Source: Flagellimonas yonaguniensis
GTDB lineage: Bacteria; Bacteroidota; Bacteroidia; Flavobacteriales; Flavobacteriaceae
Length of the DNA stretch: 64,000 bases
Assembly: GCF_029193885.1 (NCBI RefSeq)
Contig: NZ_JARFVB010000001.1
Span: forward strand, 434,001 to 498,000
Direction: 5' to 3'
The notes under the pieces were generated by a model. That model saw only the letters and a program-made list of their open reading frames with translations. It was not told the DNA's origin and made no database searches. Position numbers and translations under genes: made by a program. Below, piece after piece: positions 44,468 to 53,078 of the stretch (position 1 is its first letter; the number at the start of each line of letters is the position of its first letter).

Positions 44468-44510
44468 CTGGCAGGCAAGAGGCCACCGGTTCGAATCCGG
44501 TATTCTCCAC
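44468..44510 (+). repeat. attR: right 43-bp core direct repeat, tRNA-Ala 3' fragment
   Basis: Identical to 21683-21725. No tRNA 5' half lies upstream, so this is the tail of the original chromosomal gene left behind by integration and not a second tRNA. Confidence 0.9.
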
Positions 44511-44519
44511 AAAAATTGT

Positions 44520-44549
44520 AAAAGCACCTCATGGACGGGGTGCTTTTTA
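44520..44549 (+). terminator. intrinsic terminator beyond attR
   Basis: AAAGCACC pairs with GGTGCTTT around a ~10-base loop, followed by T-rich sequence. This was probably the original terminator of tRNA-Ala. A near copy lies at 47055-47086. Confidence 0.65.
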
Positions 44550-44580
44550 TTTGTAGCATTCTAGAAAAAAACTTAGCAGA

Positions 44581-45195
44581 TCACTTCTTTTTACAAAAAA
44601 GAAGTGTAAAATAATTTTTTAGATGCTTGAGGTGTTCGGCTGTAAGGTCTTTTCCCTTGTACCCTTTGGATATTATAAAAGCTCCTTCAAAAATTACCAG
44701 TATATGGTCTGCTAAGGATTGAACATCTATTTCCATTTGAGGCTCATATTCCTTAAGGACATTATTGATCAACTTTTCCATAGTTTTCCTCCAAGTCAAC
44801 AGGGTGTCCGTTATTTGGTCTAGAATATCTTGGTCAAATTGGTTGGGCTCATAAAGGTAAGACGCATAAAGGCAACTGTAGGGGTCGCCAAGGCCGGACA
44901 TCATATTTATAAATTCTTGAATAAACTGTAAAAGGCGACTTAAAGAATCTCCATTTAGGCCCTCAGTTTTTGTTAAGGCCGCGTTCATGTGATGAATGTC
45001 CTCCAAGGCAAATTCCTCTATCAATGCTTTAGCCAAGGCGTTTTTGGTTTTAAAATGATAAAAGAAGGCACCTTTTGTTATACCAGCTTTTTCCAAAATC
45101 TGATCAATACTCGTGCCCGAGAATCCGTTCTGAAATACTAAGTCCTTGGACTCGGCCAAGATTTTATCACGAGTTGGTTTTCCACTTCTTGCCAT
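44581..45195 (-). CDS. TetR/AcrR family regulator
   Basis: 204 residues with an N-terminal HTH: TRDKILAESKDLVFQNGFSG and TSIDQILEKAGITKGAFFYH, followed by FKTKNALAKALIEEF. The C-terminal ligand domain (MSGLGDPYSCLYASYLYEPN) is of the TetR_C type. It is divergent from the desaturase/hydroxylase gene, and the shared intergenic region holds a matched pair of inverted 13-bp sites. It most likely represses both. Confidence 0.92.
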   Translation of the reverse strand: MARSGKPTRDKILAESKDLVFQNGFSGTSIDQILEKAGITKGAFFYHFKTKNALAKALIEEFALEDIHHMNAALTKTEGLNGDSLSRLLQFIQEFINMMSGLGDPYSCLYASYLYEPNQFDQDILDQITDTLLTWRKTMEKLINNVLKEYEPQMEIDVQSLADHILVIFEGAFIISKGYKGKDLTAEHLKHLKNYFTLLFCKKK

Positions 45196-45218
45196 ATGTT
45201 AAAAGTAGAAAAACTAAA

Positions 45219-45270
45219 CAAACTAGTTGGTATGTTTGTGAAAAATTTTATATTTGCACCAACTAGTCTG
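45219..45270. promoter_or_regulatory. TetR operator pair and desaturase promoter
   Basis: CAAACTAGTTGGT (45219-45231) and its inverted near-copy ACCAACTAGTCTG (45258-45270, one mismatch) flank TATATTTG (45249-45256), an exact TAnnTTTG -7 element for the plus-strand gene. TTGG at 45227-45230 could be the -33. The regulator would cover the promoter from both sides. Confidence 0.65.
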
Positions 45271-45308
45271 TTATAATAAAATTATAACCATCAAAAAACG
45301 AATCAATT

Positions 45309-46085
45309 ATGAAAAATTTTATTTTACAATTACCGACTCCCTTTGAGTTGATTTTCAACCCTATTTCCTACATTATTTTCGGAATGTATGGAGTTTTAAT
45401 GCTATGGGAAGCCATTTTGCCAGCAAGGAAACTACCACATGTAAAATTTTGGAAACTACGAGGCATCATAGCCTTTGTGTTTTTCTTTTTCCTTTCTTCC
45501 TATCTACCCATTATATGGGATGGGTATTTTGCCGAGTATCAAATCTTTGACCTTACTGGTTTGGGTACAGGTTGGGGAGCATTTGTGGGTGTAATGGTCT
45601 ATGAATTTGGGGAATATGTATGGCATAGAACCATGCACAACAGTAATTTCCTTTGGAGAAGTATGCATCAGATGCACCATAGTGCAGAGCGTTTGGACAG
45701 CTATGGCGCGTTTTACTTTAGTCCATTGGACATGGTCGGATGGATTATCCTTAGCAGTATCTGTCTTGTACTTGTAGCTGGTTTTACACCGGAAGCTTCC
45801 ACTTTAATAATTTTAATAACAACATTTCTAAGTATTTTTCAGCATGCCAATATTAAAACCCTAACATGGATTGGCTATTTGATACAACGTCCGGAATCCC
45901 ATACCATACACCATGCAAAGGGGGTGCACGCCCATAATTACGCTGGAATAGCGTTATATGATATCCTTTTTGGAACTTTTAAAAATCCTAAGGAATACAC
46001 GCACGAAACAGGTTTTTATCACGGAGCTTCTGCAAAAGTGAAGGAAATGCTTCTTTTTAAGGACATTTCAAAAAAAGTGAAATAG
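45309..46085 (+). CDS. sterol desaturase/fatty acid hydroxylase family protein
   Basis: 258-residue integral membrane di-iron enzyme. The histidine boxes are complete: HRTMH (WHRTMHNSNFLW), HQMHHS, and HTIHHAKGVHAHN, with about four membrane helices. It would hydroxylate or desaturate a lipid acyl chain, carotenoid or similar. First gene under the TetR operators; the alpha/beta hydrolase gene follows after 112 bp. Confidence 0.9.
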   Translation: MKNFILQLPTPFELIFNPISYIIFGMYGVLMLWEAILPARKLPHVKFWKLRGIIAFVFFFFLSSYLPIIWDGYFAEYQIFDLTGLGTGWGAFVGVMVYEFGEYVWHRTMHNSNFLWRSMHQMHHSAERLDSYGAFYFSPLDMVGWIILSSICLVLVAGFTPEASTLIILITTFLSIFQHANIKTLTWIGYLIQRPESHTIHHAKGVHAHNYAGIALYDILFGTFKNPKEYTHETGFYHGASAKVKEMLLFKDISKKVK

Positions 46086-46197
46086 GACTAATGTTTTTTG
46101 GCGTTTTGAATGTCAGGTCAACAACTATGCTTCAAGCATAAAAAATAGAAAGGGGCAGCTAGGATATTAGTGTATGAAAACGTATATTTTTAGATAG

Positions 46198-46992
46198 ATG
46201 AAGAGATTTTTCACCATAATCGTTATCACACTTTTATCTGGACAAGTATTTGGACAAGTTTTAAATACGACAAATATGGCAACCATTAATGGCATTGAAA
46301 TGCATTATGAGGTCCGCGGCAAAGGAGAGCCGTTGCTGCTTCTTCATGGTTGGACCCAATCGTCCCGGTTTTGGGAAGATTATATTCCAGAATTTGCTAA
46401 GCACTTTCAGGTATATGCCTTAGACCTTAGAGGGCATGGTAAAACCTCGGCGTTAACACCCGAATTTACCATAGAAAAATCTTCCGAGGATATTTTGGCA
46501 CTTTTGGAGTATTTGAACTTGGAAAGTGTAAAAGCAATCGGGTTAAGTTTTGGAGGGCTCACACTGCTTGAATTGGCGAAGAGTAATCCTGAAAAGATAG
46601 CATCTATGATTCTAATTGGGGCTTCACATAACTATAATGGAGCTGACAACAATATGGATGACTCATTTTCCTATGAAAACCTGCCGGATGCATTCAAGGA
46701 AGAGCTTAAATTGAACCATCAAAATGATGAGGTAAAAATCAAGGCATTGTTCGATCCAAACTTGAACTATCAAATCAATCTTGGTAAAGAAGCTTTAGAG
46801 GATATACATGCCAAAACATTGATAATAAATGGGGATAGGGATGAAATTTTAGGGATTGACCCTGCAGTTACACTTCATGAAAGCTTGCCGAATTCAGAAT
46901 TATGGATTGTTCCAGGAACCGGGCATATTGCCATCGTGGAGCTTAATAAAAACAGTTTTATCACGAAGAGCATTCAATTTTTAAAACAATGA
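46198..46992 (+). CDS. alpha/beta hydrolase, exported
   Basis: 264 residues. Signal peptide MKRFFTIIVITLLSGQVFGQ, then the hydrolase fold: LLLLHGWTQSSRFWEDYIP (oxyanion HG), nucleophile Ser in AIGLSFGGLTLLEL, Asp in INGDRDEILG and His in PGTGHIAIVEL. The triad is complete. Probably periplasmic esterase or lipase. Its place behind a lipid hydroxylase under TetR control suggests a joint lipid-modification role. Confidence 0.88.
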   Translation: MKRFFTIIVITLLSGQVFGQVLNTTNMATINGIEMHYEVRGKGEPLLLLHGWTQSSRFWEDYIPEFAKHFQVYALDLRGHGKTSALTPEFTIEKSSEDILALLEYLNLESVKAIGLSFGGLTLLELAKSNPEKIASMILIGASHNYNGADNNMDDSFSYENLPDAFKEELKLNHQNDEVKIKALFDPNLNYQINLGKEALEDIHAKTLIINGDRDEILGIDPAVTLHESLPNSELWIVPGTGHIAIVELNKNSFITKSIQFLKQ

Positions 46993-47054
46993 GTAAACCC
47001 TTGAAACGGTAGTTTTTTTAATTACTGTTGAGACAAGTTATCCATTAAAATCAC

Positions 47055-47086
47055 AAAAGCACCTCAGGAACGGGGTGCTTTTTTAT
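47055..47086. terminator. bidirectional terminator, near copy of 44520-44549
   Basis: AAAAGCACC pairs with GGTGCTTTT and is followed by TTTTATTT. It lies between the converging hydrolase and rluA genes, touching the rluA stop codon. Sequence outside the stem also resembles the terminator beyond attR. Confidence 0.65.
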
Positions 47087-47886
47087 TTGGCTTTACCATT
47101 AAAAATCTTACCAAATTTCTCTGGAAGTTCATCAGTAATGCGGATGATTTCATTGGTAAACGGATGTTCAAACTCTAGTGAATAGGCATGCAAGTACGGG
47201 CCCTTGCCTCTTAAAATCAAGCCTTCCAAGGAATAGTCTTTATCCCCGAGGATGGGATGCCCCAAACTGTGAAGATGTTTACGCAATTGATGTCTTCTGC
47301 CCGTTTTGGGGTGTAATTCCACCAAATTCAGCGTGCCAAATCGCTCTGAGGTAACAGATTCCTTTACTTGGTAGTTGGATTGTGATGGTTTCCCATCGAT
47401 ATCGGAATTTATAGTTTCACTTGGTTCCATGTTGCCAATGGCGACCGCATAATAGGTTTTGAAAATGAGCTTATCCTCAAACATTCGGTTCAAAGCACGG
47501 ATGCTGCTATTGGTCTTGCCCACCAAAACAATACCCGTAGTGGCATAATCCAAACGGTGGACAGGTTGAGGAGTTACAGCATCTGATAGCGAACTGGTTT
47601 GTAGGTTTTGCGGCAAAGCATTGGCAATGGTCTTGAACTTGTTGCCACTCACTTCGATGCCAGCAGGTTTATGGATGGCAGCCAGATATTCATCTTCAAA
47701 TAATACGTTGAGTGGAAAATGGAATTGCTTTTTAGGCTTTGTTTCCTTTGGAATCGACAATTTTATTTCCTCTCCGCCTTTGATTAGGGTTGCCGTGGTG
47801 GCAATGGCTCCATTGACAGTGATATACTTTTTCTTAAGGGCTTTTTTGAGGGCTGATTTGGTGGGAATCGTCTCAAAAACACCCAC
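47083..47886 (-). CDS. RluA-family pseudouridine synthase
   Basis: Converts specific uridines in rRNA or tRNA to pseudouridine. S4-like N-terminal region (KSALKKALKKKYITVNGAIA), then LAAIHKPAGIEVSG, the catalytic Asp in HRLDYATTGIVLVGK, RFGTLNLVELHPKTGRRHQL and the KDYSLEGLILRGKG end. The GTG at 47886 (267 residues) is not the natural start: the frame upstream still reads EATETHIVPKNIPAQRLQEY, typical of the family N-terminus, but has no ATG, GTG or TTG before a stop. The real start is probably a non-standard codon near 47950, or there is a sequence error. Confidence 0.88.
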   Translation of the reverse strand: MGVFETIPTKSALKKALKKKYITVNGAIATTATLIKGGEEIKLSIPKETKPKKQFHFPLNVLFEDEYLAAIHKPAGIEVSGNKFKTIANALPQNLQTSSLSDAVTPQPVHRLDYATTGIVLVGKTNSSIRALNRMFEDKLIFKTYYAVAIGNMEPSETINSDIDGKPSQSNYQVKESVTSERFGTLNLVELHPKTGRRHQLRKHLHSLGHPILGDKDYSLEGLILRGKGPYLHAYSLEFEHPFTNEIIRITDELPEKFGKIFNGKAK

Positions 47887-48090
47887 ACCATATTCCTGTA
47901 ACCGTTGGGCAGGAATGTTTTTGGGGACGATATGGGTTTCGGTAGCTTCGATATATAAGATAATTGCGTAAAAGTACCATTTTTGAAAAAAGTCATTAAT
48001 GGGTTACATACAAACATTAACCATCCTTTAGGATGGATTTTTTGTATTTGGCCCATGCTTTTTTGAACTTTACTTCAAAACAAAATCAAC

Positions 48091-48801
48091 ATGAAATTAG
48101 AAGGAAAAGTAGCATACATCACAGGAGGAACCAAGGGTATCGGATACGGTATTGCCGAATGCTTATTGGAGCAGGGCATGAAAGTCGCCATTAGTGGACG
48201 AAGCCAAGAAAGTGCCGATGCCGCTGTAAAAAGCCTTAACAATTCGGACAAGGTGTTGGGATTGGTGTCCGATGTATCCAAGTTGGAGGATGAGAGGAAG
48301 GCCGTGGCCGACATTCTTGATAAATGGGGACAATTGGATGTGGTAATGGCCAACGCAGGCGTTGGCCATTTTGCCCCGATTGATGAATTGGAGGATGAGA
48401 AATGGCATCAGATGATCGATACCAACCTCAATGGGGTGTACCACACACTAAAAGCATCCGTGGATGCCTTGAAAAAATCTGAAGGCTACTATATGACTTT
48501 GGCCAGTTTGGCGGGAACCAACTTTTTCCCAACAGCAGCGGGTTATAATGCGACCAAGTTTGGCGTGGTCGGTTTTACCCAGGCAGCTATGTTGGATTTG
48601 AGACGGTACAACATTAAAGTTACCACCATTATGCCCGGTTCCGTGGCAAGTCATTTTAATGATCATGAACCATCGGAAAAAGATGCTTGGAAAATCCAGC
48701 CTGAGGATATCGGTAAATTGGTCATCGATTTGCTTACGATGCACCCACGTACTTTACCAAGTAAAATCGAAGTGCGTCCCACACGTCCCGATTTAAAGTA
48801 A
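48091..48801 (+). CDS. short-chain dehydrogenase/reductase
   Basis: 236-residue Rossmann oxidoreductase. TGGTKGIGYGIA is the cofactor glycine motif, NAGVGHF the NAG motif, and Ser/Tyr/Lys active site appears as ASLAGTNFFPTAAGYNATKF (YxxxK). GRSQESAD suggests NADP preference. Substrate not known. Ends directly against the converging addB-like gene. Confidence 0.92.
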   Translation: MKLEGKVAYITGGTKGIGYGIAECLLEQGMKVAISGRSQESADAAVKSLNNSDKVLGLVSDVSKLEDERKAVADILDKWGQLDVVMANAGVGHFAPIDELEDEKWHQMIDTNLNGVYHTLKASVDALKKSEGYYMTLASLAGTNFFPTAAGYNATKFGVVGFTQAAMLDLRRYNIKVTTIMPGSVASHFNDHEPSEKDAWKIQPEDIGKLVIDLLTMHPRTLPSKIEVRPTRPDLK

Positions 48802-51534
48802 TTAATCAACTTTTTCAGTCAGTGGAACTGTAGGATTGCATATTTCATTGATTAATCGGAACAGATAACTTTCAAAGGTTGCAAGGGTATCCGTATGTAT
48901 TCGGGTATCCTTGTCCTCTGAAAACGGGAACAATCCCTTGCCTAAATGTTTAAATGAAACAATTCCCGCCTTTACATCGCTTACACCATGTTTTTTGGAA
49001 TATAGGTAGGCGTAACAGAGCAATTGGAAGGCCTTGCTCTTATCATAATCCATAATGATTGTTTCCCAATCGGTTATTTTCACGTTTTTGGGCTCTACCT
49101 TGCCCGTTTTGTAGTCAATAATACGAACGGTCCCGTCAAATTCGTCCACGCGGTCCAAAGTTCCCTTTAGTTTGATGGGAAAACCAAGCCCGGGAACTGT
49201 AATGAATTCTTCATAGCGTTCCTCCAGCGCCAATATTTTAATTTTATGACGCTTGAGCTGTTGGAATTCATCGTTCAAAAAGTTGTTGAGATATTTTAGG
49301 ATGACATTGTAGACCAAAAGAAACTTTCCTTTGGAAACATTGACTCCGGAAAGGTTTTTGGTAAAATGATGTTGCACCACCTCGGGCACTTGCTTTTTTA
49401 GGGTTTTGATGTGTTCTTCCGTCAATACTTGATCAATGAGTGGGGTATAAAGTTGTTCCAAACTATCATGAATGATGGTCCCGAAGGTATTGGCCGCAAT
49501 ATTCTCTTCCACTTCTTCCAAATCATTGATCTTAAGAATGTTTCTGGTGTAAAAATCAATTGGATTCCTGATGTAATTGGTCAATGAGGTTGGTGAGAAA
49601 CCGTTTTGGGCAAATGCTTTCAAGTCTTCCATGAACTGCCCATCCTTTTCAATCTGGATGAGTGGTTTGGGATCAATGGAAATTTTAGGAGTTGCAATGG
49701 TGTGCGTAATATTATTTTTTAGGTTCTTATCGGTCAGCAACTGTGTGATCAATCGACTTTTTTCCCCACCCTCCAGTACATCGGGTTCGGTGTTGTAGGT
49801 AATGTAAATGTTCTTTGCTCTTTGAATCAGCCTATAAAAGTGATACACATAGATGGCATCTTTTTCTTTGTAGGTGGGCAGACCATAATCCCGTTTTACA
49901 TCAAAAGGAATAAAGGAATTGTTGGATTTTCCCGAAGGAAGGATTCCCTCGTTCACGCAGGTAATGATAACGGTTTCAAAATCGAGATTTCGGCTCTCTA
50001 GCATCCCCATGATTTGAAAGCCTGTCAATGGCTGGCCAATAAAATCCAAGGTTTCCATATTGGCCAATTCTTTGAACAGGTTTTTGATGGATTTCAGTTC
50101 TCTCATAAAGTCCACCTTGTCCAAATATTGCCCAAGTTGGTTGAAAAGGGCATAGAATCGATACAGATATTCCAGTTCCAGTGCATTTTTCTCTTCTTGA
50201 TAGATGGTTTTCAAGCGTTCAATGAGCAACAGACAGTTATTTATCCAGTCCATTGGAGTTAGAGTCTCCTTTGGAAAAATGATGGACAGTAATTTTTTTG
50301 CTTTTGGGTATTTTTCGAGCTTCTCTGAGTTGATGTAAAGCAAGTTGCCCTCCTTGATATCCTTCGACATTCTTTGTGCAAAGTCACCTTGATCTTTGTT
50401 GGACAGGGTCAAGGTATAGGGGTTGGATATAAACTCCAATACCCGTTTAAAAAACCAACCTTGCTCAGAAACATTTAAGTGCAGTTCCAATAAATTCACA
50501 AAAAAGGAATACAGTACCGTTTTGTTCAACGGCATTCCCATAGTAATGTTGACTTCGGGAATTGTACTGGGAACGGCATTGAGCATCGGATTCAGTAGGG
50601 TTTCATCTGCTAGGACCAAGGCGGTTTTTGTCAGGTCAATATCTTCTTTCTCACCGATTTCTTGCAACAATTGCCCCACATATTTGGTCTGTGAGATACT
50701 TTTGGGAACACCTGTTATTCTGATGTCTTTATTGTGGAGAAAATTATCCTGTGCTTCTATGTTGTGCCCGTGCTTGTAGTAGGGCCAATTGTATAGGTAC
50801 TCCCTTATAAACAAGCCTGCATCATGAATGGAGTCGTTCAAAAAATAGGAATCGATGTCCCAGTAGATATGTGAGTTGCCCTGCTCCAGATAATGTTGAA
50901 TAATAGTGGATTCCGCAGCATTCAGGGCATTAAAACCAACAAATACGATGGGGGTCTGGCAAATCTCTTTACAATTTCCGTTTTGAATTGCTTTGACGGC
51001 TTCACGTTGAATCAGTCCTTGGTAGCCTCTTTTTTGCTCAAGTAGGGATTTATAAAAGCTGGTGTAGATGGTTTCGAGGTTCTTCCAGAGTTGAAGATAA
51101 TTCTCGACCAGTTCCGATTTTTCATTGCTGGATGACCAATGGTTGATTTCCTTGATGGCGGATAGGTAATTCAGGATATTGGTTGCGGGAATCAGATAGC
51201 CATCAATTTCGTTGAAGTCCTGTAATAAAGTTTGCCCCCAATTGATAAAGGATGCAAAATCATCTGATTCCTCAATTTGTGATTCTTTGTACACTTTAAA
51301 GAGTTGGAGCAACAAATCAATGTTCGATGCCTGATTCAAATCGGATAGGTTTCCGATAAACTCCTGAATGGAGAGCACTTCTGGACTGAATATGTTCTTC
51401 TCCAGCCTATTGGCGATGTGTTTTTTTAAGAAGGTTCCCGACCGTTTACTGGGTAGCACAAAAGTACACTGGGTAAAATCCAGTTGTTTGGCGTGGAGGT
51501 CATCCAGTACATATTCAAGGAAAGTATCATGCAT
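48802..51534 (-). CDS. AddB-like helicase-nuclease subunit (PD-(D/E)XK family)
   Basis: 910 residues. The N-terminal half resembles an inactivated UvrD-like helicase (FVLPSKRSGTFLKKHIANRL instead of a good Walker A). The C-terminal RecB-type nuclease is complete: SPTSLTNYIRNPIDFYTRNI, TIIHDSLEQL, and VRIIDYKTGKVEPKN (the D and QxxxY-like end). Together with the AddA-like protein encoded 3 kb away it would process double-strand breaks. The 5' end follows a terminator shared with ompA. Confidence 0.87.
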   Translation of the reverse strand: MHDTFLEYVLDDLHAKQLDFTQCTFVLPSKRSGTFLKKHIANRLEKNIFSPEVLSIQEFIGNLSDLNQASNIDLLLQLFKVYKESQIEESDDFASFINWGQTLLQDFNEIDGYLIPATNILNYLSAIKEINHWSSSNEKSELVENYLQLWKNLETIYTSFYKSLLEQKRGYQGLIQREAVKAIQNGNCKEICQTPIVFVGFNALNAAESTIIQHYLEQGNSHIYWDIDSYFLNDSIHDAGLFIREYLYNWPYYKHGHNIEAQDNFLHNKDIRITGVPKSISQTKYVGQLLQEIGEKEDIDLTKTALVLADETLLNPMLNAVPSTIPEVNITMGMPLNKTVLYSFFVNLLELHLNVSEQGWFFKRVLEFISNPYTLTLSNKDQGDFAQRMSKDIKEGNLLYINSEKLEKYPKAKKLLSIIFPKETLTPMDWINNCLLLIERLKTIYQEEKNALELEYLYRFYALFNQLGQYLDKVDFMRELKSIKNLFKELANMETLDFIGQPLTGFQIMGMLESRNLDFETVIITCVNEGILPSGKSNNSFIPFDVKRDYGLPTYKEKDAIYVYHFYRLIQRAKNIYITYNTEPDVLEGGEKSRLITQLLTDKNLKNNITHTIATPKISIDPKPLIQIEKDGQFMEDLKAFAQNGFSPTSLTNYIRNPIDFYTRNILKINDLEEVEENIAANTFGTIIHDSLEQLYTPLIDQVLTEEHIKTLKKQVPEVVQHHFTKNLSGVNVSKGKFLLVYNVILKYLNNFLNDEFQQLKRHKIKILALEERYEEFITVPGLGFPIKLKGTLDRVDEFDGTVRIIDYKTGKVEPKNVKITDWETIIMDYDKSKAFQLLCYAYLYSKKHGVSDVKAGIVSFKHLGKGLFPFSEDKDTRIHTDTLATFESYLFRLINEICNPTVPLTEKVD

Positions 51535-51545
51535 GGATTAAAAAT

Positions 51546-51577
51546 AAAAAAGGCCCCGCATTTGCGGGGCCTTTTTC
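51546..51577. terminator. strong bidirectional terminator
   Basis: AGGCCCCGCA pairs with TGCGGGGCCT around TT, with A-tract on one side and T-tract on the other. Placed between the ompA stop and the start of the addB-like gene, it ends ompA transcription on the minus strand. Confidence 0.85.
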
Positions 51578-51596
51578 TAGAAAACTTTGTTTCTAA

Positions 51597-52955
51597 TTAT
51601 TTTACCAAGTTGATTTCAACTCGTCTGTTTTGCGCTCTACCAGCTCTTGTGTTGTTAGTTGCGATTGGCTTAGCCTCACCGTAACCGATAGCGGATAGTC
51701 TGCTTGAACTGATTCCTTTGTCGATCAAGAAATCTCTAACAGAGTTAGCTCTTTCTTCAGAAAGTTTTTGGTTCAAACTTTCGCTACCTACGCTGTCAGT
51801 GTGACCTTCTACAGTAAACTTAGCAGTAGGATACTCGTTCAAGATCTGGATGATGTCAACCATTACAGAAGTGGATTCTGCTTTGATGGAAGATTTACCA
51901 GTGTCGAACAAGATAGTTCTAGCGTAGTCGTTCAATTGTTTTTGAACTTCCTCAGTTACTTCAGGACAACCGTTGTTAGCAACAGTACCGGCAACATCTG
52001 GACATTGATCGTCTTTGTCAAGAACTCCGTCTCCGTCAGAATCTGGCCAAGGGCATCCGTTGTTTTCAGCAGGACCAGCTTCGTTAGGACACTCATCATC
52101 TTTATCAGCAACACCGTCGCCGTCAGCATCAGGACAACCAGCTAGTGCAGGAAGACCTGGAGTTTCTGGACAAGCGTCATCTTTATCGGCAACACCGTCA
52201 CCGTCAGAATCAGGACATCCGTTCATTTCTTTGGAACCAGCTTCGTTAGGACAAGCATCTTTAGCATCTTCGATACCGTCACCGTCAGAATCAGGACATC
52301 CGTTGAATGCTTCCAAACCAGCTACTTCTGGACAAGCATCGTCTTTGTCGTAGATTCCATCACCATCAGTGTCAGTACCACCAAATTTGATGCTGATACC
52401 GGCCAAATGTTGGAAGTGAGAAACCAAGTAATCTTCGAAAGCGTGCTTATACTGAGTTTGAAGTGTCAAACCAAGGTTGTCTGAGAACCAAAAGTTAAGA
52501 CCTACACCACCGTTTACGGTTCCAGCTCCGATTTCATCAATCCAAGTGTAACCACCGCCTACTTCTACGAAAGGATCTACAACGGTATTTTTAAGGATGT
52601 TGTATTTAATGGTACCATCTATAGCATAGTGAGAAAAGTCATCAACAGACATATCTCCTATTTTTTCGATTCTATTCAAAGAACCTCTTGCTCCTACAGA
52701 AAAACCATCTCCAACGTACTTGGAAACAGAAACGTAAGAAACCGATGGTAAAATGTTCCAGTGATCGGATACATTGAAATACTCGTCGAACAAAGTTGTG
52801 CTAGAGTAAGGATTGTCACTATCGTTAGTAGGATAAGCGTCTATTGCATTCACCCCTATGCTAACCTGCCAGGGATTATTTTCGTCTTGCGCTTGTATGC
52901 TGTTGATCCCTACAAATACAAGAGCAACAACCAATAATTTGCTAAGATGTTTCAT
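51597..52955 (-). CDS. OmpA-family outer-membrane protein with TSP3 repeats
   Basis: 452 residues. Signal peptide [20 protein letters not shown] ending at AQA/QDEN, then a beta-barrel-like N-terminal domain up to about residue 200. Calcium-binding thrombospondin type 3 repeats follow (five or more copies of [15 protein letters not shown]-like units). The C-terminal OmpA/MotB domain is [20 protein letters not shown] with [10 protein letters not shown], which binds peptidoglycan. Likely an abundant structural protein; the canonical promoter supports high expression. Confidence 0.93.
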   Translation of the reverse strand: MKHLSKLLVVALVFVGINSIQAQDENNPWQVSIGVNAIDAYPTNDSDNPYSSTTLFDEYFNVSDHWNILPSVSYVSVSKYVGDGFSVGARGSLNRIEKIGDMSVDDFSHYAIDGTIKYNILKNTVVDPFVEVGGGYTWIDEIGAGTVNGGVGLNFWFSDNLGLTLQTQYKHAFEDYLVSHFQHLAGISIKFGGTDTDGDGIYDKDDACPEVAGLEAFNGCPDSDGDGIEDAKDACPNEAGSKEMNGCPDSDGDGVADKDDACPETPGLPALAGCPDADGDGVADKDDECPNEAGPAENNGCPWPDSDGDGVLDKDDQCPDVAGTVANNGCPEVTEEVQKQLNDYARTILFDTGKSSIKAESTSVMVDIIQILNEYPTAKFTVEGHTDSVGSESLNQKLSEERANSVRDFLIDKGISSSRLSAIGYGEAKPIATNNTRAGRAQNRRVEINLVK

Positions 52956-52989
52956 GCTCAAAATTTTAAGTTTAAGTGTTTATCAGCAG

Positions 52990-53020
52990 CAAATGTAAGT
53001 TGTTAAGACTTATTAACAAA
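52990..53020 (-). promoter_or_regulatory. canonical promoter of ompA-like gene (TTTG-N19-TACATTTG)
   Basis: On the minus strand TTTG (53017-53020), a 19-bp spacer and TACATTTG (52990-52997) match the Bacteroidetes consensus exactly, about 35 bp upstream of ATG 52955. Confidence 0.8.
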
Positions 53021-53078
53021 ATCTAAATTTCTTTTTTTTTGACTCATTTGCCAGAAGAATTGCTGCATTTCATCGATT

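Larger units (their letters stand above)
21683..44510. mobile_element. integrative and mobilizable element in tRNA-Ala, about 22.8 kb
   Basis: Bounded by exact 43-bp direct repeats (21683-21725 and 44468-44510). The left copy lies in the intact tRNA-Ala, the right copy is only the tRNA 3' part. Just inside each end is the same 23-bp sequence containing two TTTGCACGCAA units. An integrase sits at the right end, with an HTH protein, helicase, primase, MobC and relaxase to its left. The remaining 16 kb is cargo. No coupling protein, TraG/VirB4 ATPase or other type IV secretion gene is seen, so transfer would need a helper element. It must replace the tRNA 3' end on integration, keeping the tRNA functional. 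Confidence 0.9.

Noticed and set aside
44468-44510. Possible second tRNA-Ala
   Set aside because: Only the 3' part from the anticodon loop is present, with no D-arm or 5' acceptor strand; it is attR.
44321-44527. N-terminal extension of the integrase
   Set aside because: Reads through the arm-type repeat and the tRNA fragment (giving DSNRWPLACQ), a familiar artefact of tRNA-embedded attachment sites; ATG 44320 fits the family.
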